5,502 nt of DNA. Source: an uncultured Bacteroidales bacterium (lineage in GTDB: Bacteria; Bacteroidota; Bacteroidia; Bacteroidales; Paludibacteraceae). Every line of letters starts with the position of its first letter. The first letter of the stretch is position 1. The stretch is taken from the NCBI GenBank assembly GCA_937901225.1, contig CALCGX010000142.1, positions 1-5,502 of the forward strand, in the 5' to 3' direction. Positions 1-4,278 of the stretch are shown here, piece by piece. A program made the position numbers and the translations under genes. Under the pieces are notes generated by a model that did no database searches, was not told where the DNA came from, and saw nothing but the letters and a program-made list of their open reading frames with translations.

Positions 1-1089
1 CAGCATATACTGCAACATCGCTACAGTCTTCAGACACACCGACTTACCACCCGCGTTAGGACCACTAATAACAAGTATTCGGTTATCCGTGAGGCGGATA
101 GTCAAGGGGACAACGGTCTTGCCTTGACGACGGAAATTGAGCAATAGCACAGGGTGATATGCCTCGCGCCAATCAATCATTGGCTTCTTGCTTATCTCTG
201 GCACTATGGCGTGCATATCAATCGCAAAGAGGGCTTTAGCACGCAGAAAATCCACCTCACCCAGATAAGTCTCTGTCTCCAATATCTGCGGCACCTGCGG
301 ACGTATCTCTGCCGTGATAGCCATCAAGATACGCATACGTTCACGACGTTCTTCACCTTCTAATTCGCGGATACGGTTATTCGCCTCTACCACTTGTTGC
401 GGTTCGATAAATACCGTCTTACCTGTAGCCGACTCATCGTGCACGATACCGCCAATCTTACGTTTGTAGGCAGGTGGCACAGGAAGCACTAACCTACCCT
501 CGCGCATAGTGGGTGCAGCATCTTTGTCCAATATTCCCTCCGCTTGTGCCTGACGAAGAATAGCGTTCAGCGCACGGCTAACAGAGCCCTGCGAAGCGGA
601 AATCTCTTTGCGGATACGAGCAAGTTCAGGCGAAGCATTGTCACGCATCTTGCCATAACGGTCTAGAATACGGTCGATCGTAGTAATTATATTCCCCAAC
701 TGACTCCCTATTCCCGACTCCTGACTCAGCAGCGGATATTTTGCCTTATCCAACGTAGCAAAGAATCGCTCCAATTGCCCTGCATAGTCGAGCATCTTGC
801 GCAAAGAGAAGAGCTCTGCCTCGTCCATAAAGAGGCCTTCGATACGAATACGCGACAATGCCTCACGCAAATCATATATCTCACCATGAGGAAATGCCAA
901 TGCTGGGTCGGTCAACACAGCCATCATCTCGCGCACGCGAGCTAGCAGATCGCGCACAGTAGGATAATGTGTCAGCCATTGCATGGCATCTACACGCTCC
1001 TTGCCCAAGCCGGACATACAACACCCCTTCAAGCCATCACGAATGACTTGAAAGTCGATTTTCTGCTCTATATTATGCGGATAAAGCAC
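1..1089 (-). CDS. mutS2: MutS2 family ATPase, N-terminal part (cut by window edge)
   Basis: This is the first 363 codons of a MutS2-type ATPase; the C-terminal part lies beyond position 1. MutS2 proteins have a MutS-like core and ABC-type ATPase but lack the mismatch-recognition domain. Family members act on branched DNA or on collided ribosomes, and which applies here cannot be told. The Walker A motif GPNAGGKS is visible at residues 343-350 (positions 40-63). Before it come the helical core with RYGKMRDNASPELARIRKEI (about 141-160) and the clamp-like segment GRLVLPVPPAYKRKIGGIVH. The C-terminal Smr nuclease domain of full-length members would be off-window. I chose GTG at 1089 because the residues it adds (YPHNIEQKIDFQVIRDGL) match the usual MutS2 N-terminus. 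ATG at 1017 would remove 24 of them. The gene starts three bases after the lipoprotein stop, so co-transcription is likely. Residues 122-130 are encoded by a heptamer repeat. Confidence 0.93.
   Translation of the reverse strand, partial: MLYPHNIEQKIDFQVIRDGLKGCCMSGLGKERVDAMQWLTHYPTVRDLLARVREMMAVLTDPALAFPHGEIYDLREALSRIRIEGLFMDEAELFSLRKMLDYAGQLERFFATLDKAKYPLLSQESGIGSQLGNIITTIDRILDRYGKMRDNASPELARIRKEISASQGSVSRALNAILRQAQAEGILDKDAAPTMREGRLVLPVPPAYKRKIGGIVHDESATGKTVFIEPQQVVEANNRIRELEGEERRERMRILMAITAEIRPQVPQILETETYLGEVDFLRAKALFAIDMHAIVPEISKKPMIDWREAYHPVLLLNFRRQGKTVVPLTIRLTDNRILVISGPNAGGKSVCLKTVAMLQYML
40..63 (-). other. Walker A (P-loop) codons of MutS2
   Basis: On the minus strand these eight codons read GPNAGGKS, the nucleotide-binding loop typical of MutS/MutS2 ATPases. 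K349 and S350 are the expected phosphate- and magnesium-contacting residues. The motif is intact, which argues that the gene is functional as far as it can be seen. Confidence 0.93.
700..727 (-). repeat. Four tandem heptamers inside mutS2
   Basis: Read on the minus strand, 727 to 700 is GAGTCAG, GAGTCGG, GAATAGG, GAGTCAG: four consecutive 7-mers fitting GAGTCRG with two mismatches in the third unit. They encode the Gly/Ser/Gln-rich stretch SQESGIGSQ at about residues 122-130, between two conserved helical blocks of the MutS2 core. The reading frame stays open through the array. A seven-base unit would shift the frame if one copy were gained or lost. The first and last units are identical. Confidence 0.8.
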
Positions 1090-1092
1090 GAA

Positions 1093-1578
1093 TTAGTCCT
1101 GTGGATAGGTGATAACAATATCAAAGTCCATAGCAGGAGGATTGATATTGACATTATCTTCGTATGCAAAATCACTCGTGCGGAAGTTAAATTCTGCCCA
1201 ACCAATACCATAGGTAAAGTCGTATGTCTCAGTAAAATAGAGCCACTCGCCAGTATTGGTAGGTTCCTCCATGTGTAGCACATATGGCAACAAGTGCTTA
1301 CGAGCGTAGGTCAAACTGCTGCGATCAAATACGGCATATGCTTTTACTTCGCCATAATTGAAGACCTCTCTGGTAATCTCAGGCATCTCTACAACTGCAT
1401 AAAAATAATTGTTATTGAATTGATCTTCAGCACCTTGCTGAGTATAAGACCATTCATTGGCATTCACTGTCACTTGAATCGTTTTTAGTGTTGCACCTTC
1501 TTGCTCAATATATGTTGGATTGCTTACACAAGCTACCAACGCACAAGTCATACATAACAAAAACAAAATCTTTTTCAT
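1093..1578 (-). CDS. Small putative lipoprotein, function unknown
   Basis: This is a 161-residue protein I cannot assign to a named family. It begins with a lipoprotein signal: two lysines, a hydrophobic stretch (residues 4-16) and a lipobox LVAC with the lipidated cysteine at C17. It is therefore expected to be anchored in a membrane on the periplasmic or outer side. No acidic run follows the cysteine (VSNPTYIEQ), so the surface-export signal described in some Bacteroidota lipoproteins is not evident. The mature part is rich in aromatic and beta-prone residues (IQVTVNANEWSYTQ, YFYAVVEMPEIT, EWLYFTETYDFTYGIGWAEF, DFDIVITYPQD) and ends in a strand-like segment, suggesting a small beta-sandwich; that is inference. 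There is an AGGAAGA Shine-Dalgarno-like sequence just before the ATG, and a good promoter at 1607-1638. It is first in a leftward unit with mutS2, with no obvious functional link. Confidence 0.85.
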   Translation of the reverse strand: MKKILFLLCMTCALVACVSNPTYIEQEGATLKTIQVTVNANEWSYTQQGAEDQFNNNYFYAVVEMPEITREVFNYGEVKAYAVFDRSSLTYARKHLLPYVLHMEEPTNTGEWLYFTETYDFTYGIGWAEFNFRTSDFAYEDNVNINPPAMDFDIVITYPQD

Positions 1579-1606
1579 AATCTTCCTACTTTTATAAAAT
1601 TCGCTG

Positions 1607-1638
1607 CAAAATTACAGTTTTTTTTGCGTATGTGCAAA
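1607..1638 (-). promoter_or_regulatory. Bacteroidota-type promoter for the lipoprotein-mutS2 unit
   Basis: On the minus strand a -33 element TTTG (1638-1635) is followed after exactly 20 nt by the -7 element TAATTTTG (1614-1607). This matches the Bacteroides housekeeping consensus TTTG-N19-21-TAnnTTTG. Transcription should start near 1601-1603, giving a leader of roughly 25 nt before the ATG at 1578. It overlaps the opposing promoter by 16 bp. Confidence 0.75.
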
Positions 1639-1654
1639 TATTTTTGTAATTTTG
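1623..1654 (+). promoter_or_regulatory. Bacteroidota-type promoter for the glucosaminidase operon
   Basis: TTTG (1623-1626) is followed after exactly 20 nt by TAATTTTG (1647-1654), a full match to the Bacteroides-type consensus. The start of transcription would be near 1658-1660, leaving a leader of only about 15 nt before the ATG at 1674. No clear Shine-Dalgarno sequence lies in that leader, which is common in this phylum. Confidence 0.75.
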
Positions 1655-1673
1655 CACCCAAATTGGCATATTT

Positions 1674-2666
1674 ATGAAGAAATTTCTTTTACTCTCCTAC
1701 CTTTTGCTTGCAGCATTAGCGATGCAAGCTCAATCGAAAAACCAAGCATATTTAGATTATATCGCTCAGTACAGGGATCTTGCTATTGCCCAACAACGCA
1801 AGCACAAGGTGCCAGCAGCTATCACTATGGCACAAGGCATCCTTGAGTCGGCAGCTGGTCGTTCGGAATTGGCAGTAAAGGCCAACAACCACTTTGGTAT
1901 CAAGTGTACATCAGATTGGCAGGGTCGTACCATCAATAAAGATGATGATAAAGCCAACGAATGTTTCCGTCGCTATGCACGCGTGGAGGACTCTTATGAA
2001 GATCACTCACTTTTCCTATTGCGCAAACGCTATGAGAGCCTATTCGCCTTGCCTATAGGCGATTACAAAGGTTGGGCACATGGTCTCAAAGCATGTGGCT
2101 ATGCTACCGATCCTAAGTATCCAGAGAAACTTATCCAACTTATCGAACTTTATGAGTTGGACAAACTCACAATGGATGAGCGATTGAAGAAAGGCGGATT
2201 TGTTAGCGATAAAGATACCACATGGCAAGAGTCCACAGCAGCAGATGATGTGATTGCTCACGCGCAAGAGAACATGCCTGACTATGTATATCCCCCAATG
2301 GAGGATCTTGAGATATTCGACGACCATGCTTCGGGTTACCGCAATGGCGTGCGTTATATCATTGCTGGAGAGGGCGAGACATTTGCTTCGCTGGCATATT
2401 TCTTGAACATGCGCGAGCGTACCCTCCGCAAATACAACGACGCGTTGGATACACGCGAGCTTGAGCCAGGCGATATGGTGTATATCTACAAAAAGAAAAA
2501 ACAAGCTGCACGCAAATACCGCTACTATTATTTCAAACAAGGTGATGATGCGTGGAAGATTGCACAGAAATATGGCATTCGTCTCCAAAGTCTTTACGAA
2601 CTCAATGGCATACCTTACGGCACGCCACTCAAAACATCTCAACGACTCAAATTGCGCAAGAAATGA
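1674..2666 (+). CDS. Secreted GH73-type N-acetylglucosaminidase with LysM-like repeats
   Basis: This 330-residue protein probably cleaves the glycan strands of peptidoglycan outside the inner membrane. A signal peptide is clear: MKKF, a hydrophobic core at 4-17, and likely cleavage after A19 (MQA|QS). Residues 25-165 form a glucosaminidase (FlgJ/GH73-like) domain, with QGILESAAGRSELA at 54-67 containing the expected catalytic acid E58. ANNHFGIKC (70-78) and ACGYATDPKYPEKL (140-153) are further family motifs. An acidic linker (about 166-222) leads to two LysM-like segments: 228-273 (YIIAGEGETFASLAYFLN...GDMVYIYK) and 286-328 (YFKQGDDAWKIAQKYGI...SQRLKLRK), which would hold the enzyme on the wall. 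Length and domain order are normal for Bacteroidota. It is first in a rightward operon and overlaps the next gene by four bases. The exact bond cut and the physiological role (division, turnover) are not shown by the sequence. Confidence 0.92.
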   Translation: MKKFLLLSYLLLAALAMQAQSKNQAYLDYIAQYRDLAIAQQRKHKVPAAITMAQGILESAAGRSELAVKANNHFGIKCTSDWQGRTINKDDDKANECFRRYARVEDSYEDHSLFLLRKRYESLFALPIGDYKGWAHGLKACGYATDPKYPEKLIQLIELYELDKLTMDERLKKGGFVSDKDTTWQESTAADDVIAHAQENMPDYVYPPMEDLEIFDDHASGYRNGVRYIIAGEGETFASLAYFLNMRERTLRKYNDALDTRELEPGDMVYIYKKKKQAARKYRYYYFKQGDDAWKIAQKYGIRLQSLYELNGIPYGTPLKTSQRLKLRKK

Positions 2667-2953
2667 TTCATAAGGCGCAATCCATAGGCGACCTGTTAGC
2701 CGAGTTCATCCGCGGTACAGAGGCAGAGACTACTCTACTCGAGCGCAAAATCCCTCAAGTTTGGTCTGAATTGATGGGCGATGTGGTTGTGCAATTCACG
2801 GGCGAGATGGAAGTGAAGAATGGCATACTCTACGTGCATATTCATTCGGCAGCGTTGCGCCAGCAACTCTTTGAACAACGCCACCAGATTGTCAAGAAGC
2901 TCAATGACAAAGTCGGTAGTGCTGTGGTGAAGGATATACGACTGTTAGGTTAA
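2663..2953 (+). CDS. DUF721 family protein (DciA-like)
   Basis: This is a 96-residue single-domain DUF721 protein. Recognisable features are the N-terminal SIGDLLAEFIR (7-17), the conserved tryptophan in PQVWSELMGD (W34), the FTGEMEVKNGILYVHIHSAALRQQL core (45-69) and the C-terminal NDKVGSAVVKDIRLL (81-95). DUF721 includes DciA, which operates or loads the replicative helicase DnaB in bacteria lacking DnaC. Short Bacteroidota members like this one consist of little more than that domain, so the helicase role here is inferred from family. I chose ATG at 2663 because it overlaps the upstream stop as ATGA, the classic coupled arrangement, and gives the normal family length. The frame is open back to 2552, but those extra 37 codons lie inside the glucosaminidase gene and do not resemble the family. 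Its stop codon falls in the heptamer array that follows. Confidence 0.87.
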   Translation: MIHKAQSIGDLLAEFIRGTEAETTLLERKIPQVWSELMGDVVVQFTGEMEVKNGILYVHIHSAALRQQLFEQRHQIVKKLNDKVGSAVVKDIRLLG

Positions 2954-2982
2954 AGGTGAAAGGTTAGAGGTTAGAGGTGAAA
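2948..2982 (+). repeat. Five tandem heptamers across a stop/start junction
   Basis: Units are GGTTAAA, GGTGAAA, GGTTAGA, GGTTAGA and GGTGAAA, fitting GGTKARA without interruption. The array begins in the last codons of the DUF721 gene, contains its TAA stop, supplies the AGAGG that would serve as a ribosome binding site, and ends with the GTG start of the methyltransferase gene. A second GTG at 2956, three units upstream, is in the same frame but runs into TAG at 2965. Confidence 0.88.
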
Positions 2983-4137
2983 GTAGAGGAATTGGCATTG
3001 CAGCGTAAACGATTCGCACATCTCTCCGACGAGGAATGGCGATGGATGCTCCAACAAGTGGAGGGGCGTCAGCGTACCCATGACAAGTTACCTACGTTTG
3101 CACAAATAGAGGATTGGTGGTATCCCGTTCGATTGTCCTGCGAGCAATGTTCGAGCGAAGCCACAGCACGCTATAAAGCAGCGATTATTAGGCAATTAGG
3201 CGAGAAGCAAGATATACTGATTGACCTGACTGGAGGCTATGGCGTGGATACCTATTTTCTTAGCGAACAAACTACGCAAGCGCACTATGTGGAACGCAAC
3301 GAGGAGTTGTGTCGCATAGCACAGCATAACTTCCAGATTGCTAACAAATCAATCCACGTTCACAATACTTCAGCAGAAGACTTCCTTGCTCAATATCCGA
3401 TGGCAGGAAGCGTGTCGTCCGACGTAAAAAAGGAGGTCGTTGTCTATCTTGACCCAGCACGCAGAGATGCACATGGAGGTAAAGTTTTTCGTATTGAAGA
3501 TTGCGAACCTAATGTTATCAAAATCTTACCATCCCTTCGCGCCATTTCCAACACCATTCTTATTAAATTCAGCCCCATGCTGGATATTACTTCCGCCTTG
3601 CAATCACTTGGCAATGAATGGGATGTGCATGTGGTTGCGCTGCATAATGAAGTGAAAGAAATCATCTTCGTCACAGGCAATAATCGTATTCATGCTGTCA
3701 ATATTCTTCACGAAGGAAACGACCAATTTAGTTTTACTCGTAGCGAAGAAAAGAGTGCTTTGTGTGCTATGGCAGACTGCATATGTGAGTATATTTATGA
3801 GCCCAACGCAGCTATCATCAAAGCAGGCGCATTTCGATTGGTGAGCGAGCGGTATCAACTATACAAGTTAGACCACAATACCCACCTCTATACCGCCGAC
3901 CAACTCATTGAAGATTTCCCTGGACGTGTGTGGAAAGTAACAGCACAACCCATTAAGAATCAACGCGATATTGCTGCGTTAGGCATACAACGAGCAGCTA
4001 TACTTACACGCAACTATCCGCTCACGCCGGAAGAACTGCGCAAGAAATTCAAAGTGCAAGAATCTGACAGCCATTTCCTCATCGGTGCACGCATTGCTAC
4101 CAAACCTACCCTTATACTCGCAGAACGAATCCATTGA
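2977..4137 (+). CDS. SAM-dependent methyltransferase with THUMP-like C-terminal domain
   Basis: This is a 386-residue class I methyltransferase of a type widespread in Bacteroidota. N-terminal helices carry LSCEQCSSEATARYKAAI (53-70). The SAM-binding motif I is DLTGGYGVD (83-91), with an acidic motif II residue in YVERNEEL (E106) and a catalytic-loop motif LDPARRD (158-164) in the position of the usual DPPY/NPPY. The C-terminal part has YEPNAAIIKAGAF (274-286), a segment with SERYQLYKLDHNTHLYTAD, and NYPLTPEELRKKFKV (346-360), which I read as the THUMP-like domain. RNA is a plausible substrate, but the target is unknown. The start is GTG at 2977 because TAG at 2965 closes the frame upstream and conserved residues begin at once (ELALQRKRF). 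From memory, relatives carry about 15 more residues before this point, so the N-terminus may be shortened. It is last in the operon. Confidence 0.85.
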   Translation: MKVEELALQRKRFAHLSDEEWRWMLQQVEGRQRTHDKLPTFAQIEDWWYPVRLSCEQCSSEATARYKAAIIRQLGEKQDILIDLTGGYGVDTYFLSEQTTQAHYVERNEELCRIAQHNFQIANKSIHVHNTSAEDFLAQYPMAGSVSSDVKKEVVVYLDPARRDAHGGKVFRIEDCEPNVIKILPSLRAISNTILIKFSPMLDITSALQSLGNEWDVHVVALHNEVKEIIFVTGNNRIHAVNILHEGNDQFSFTRSEEKSALCAMADCICEYIYEPNAAIIKAGAFRLVSERYQLYKLDHNTHLYTADQLIEDFPGRVWKVTAQPIKNQRDIAALGIQRAAILTRNYPLTPEELRKKFKVQESDSHFLIGARIATKPTLILAERIH

Positions 4138-4141
4138 TTCG
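4126..4141 (+). terminator. Possible weak stem-loop at the operon end
   Basis: CGAATC-CATT-GATTCG forms a perfect 6-bp stem with a tetraloop and includes the methyltransferase TGA stop. Two more A-T pairs are possible past a bulged G at 4142. The nearest T-run (4167-4172) is about 25 nt away, so this is not a textbook intrinsic terminator. It may be a 3'-end stabiliser or chance. Confidence 0.25.
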
Positions 4142-4191
4142 GTTGAAACTGCTTGTTGTGATTATCTTTTTTCAGTAAAAATGCAAATAAA

Positions 4192-4223
4192 TTTGGTTAT
4201 GTCAATAAAAAGTCGTAACTTTG
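4192..4223 (+). promoter_or_regulatory. Bacteroidota-type promoter for rel
   Basis: TTTG (4192-4195), a 20-nt gap and TAACTTTG (4216-4223) match the TTTG-N19-21-TAnnTTTG consensus, with the same spacing as the two divergent promoters. Transcription would begin around 4228-4230, giving a leader of about 50 nt. This indicates that rel is transcribed on its own rather than by read-through from the methyltransferase gene. Confidence 0.72.
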
Positions 4224-4226
4224 CAC

Positions 4227-4260
4227 GCTATTTTTGTAAAAATAGCAACTGTATTTTTTT
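4227..4260 (+). promoter_or_regulatory. Hairpin-containing leader of rel
   Basis: The leader opens with a perfect 20-nt palindrome, GCTATTTTT (4227-4235) and AAAAATAGC (4238-4246), next to the predicted transcription start. Its right arm AAAAATA (4238-4244) can instead pair with TATTTTT (4252-4258) across the loop GCAACTG, and a run of seven T follows (4254-4260). The two stems exclude each other, an attenuator-like layout. Both are AT-rich and weak, so an operator-like palindrome or chance remain possible. Confidence 0.4.
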
Positions 4261-4278
4261 AACAGCAATGCAATTGAT

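Larger units (their letters stand above)
1605..1656. repeat. Nested inverted repeat spanning both divergent promoters
   Basis: The outer arms TGCAAAATTACA (1605-1616) and TGTAATTTTGCA (1645-1656) are perfect 12-bp reverse complements. Inner arms TTTGC (1623-1627) and GCAAA (1634-1638) are also perfect. Both pairs share the same centre at 1630.5. The outer arms carry the two -7 boxes and the inner arms the two -33 boxes, so the whole bidirectional promoter is two-fold symmetric. Confidence 0.85.

Noticed and set aside
967..1278. A 103-codon plus-strand open frame across the lipoprotein-mutS2 junction
   Set aside because: It is antisense to two supported genes, contains no recognisable domain and has no promoter; treated as a shadow.
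2040..2642. A 200-codon open frame on the minus strand inside the glucosaminidase gene
   Set aside because: It lies wholly opposite a well-supported gene, resembles no family I know, has a cysteine- and histidine-rich shadow-like composition, and has no promoter or binding site of its own.
2552..2662. An upstream extension of the DUF721 protein by 37 codons
   Set aside because: The extension lies inside the glucosaminidase LysM-like codons, does not resemble DUF721 N-termini, and the ATGA overlap at 2663 gives the usual family length.
2948..2982. Heptamer repeats as a CRISPR array or IS end
   Set aside because: Units are only 7 nt with no spacers, no flanking transposase and no target-site duplication.
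4161..4172. A T-rich stretch as a strong intrinsic terminator of the methyltransferase operon
   Set aside because: No stem sits directly before the T-run; the only hairpin (4126-4141) is short, AT-rich and about 25 nt upstream, so it is kept only as a low-confidence stem-loop.
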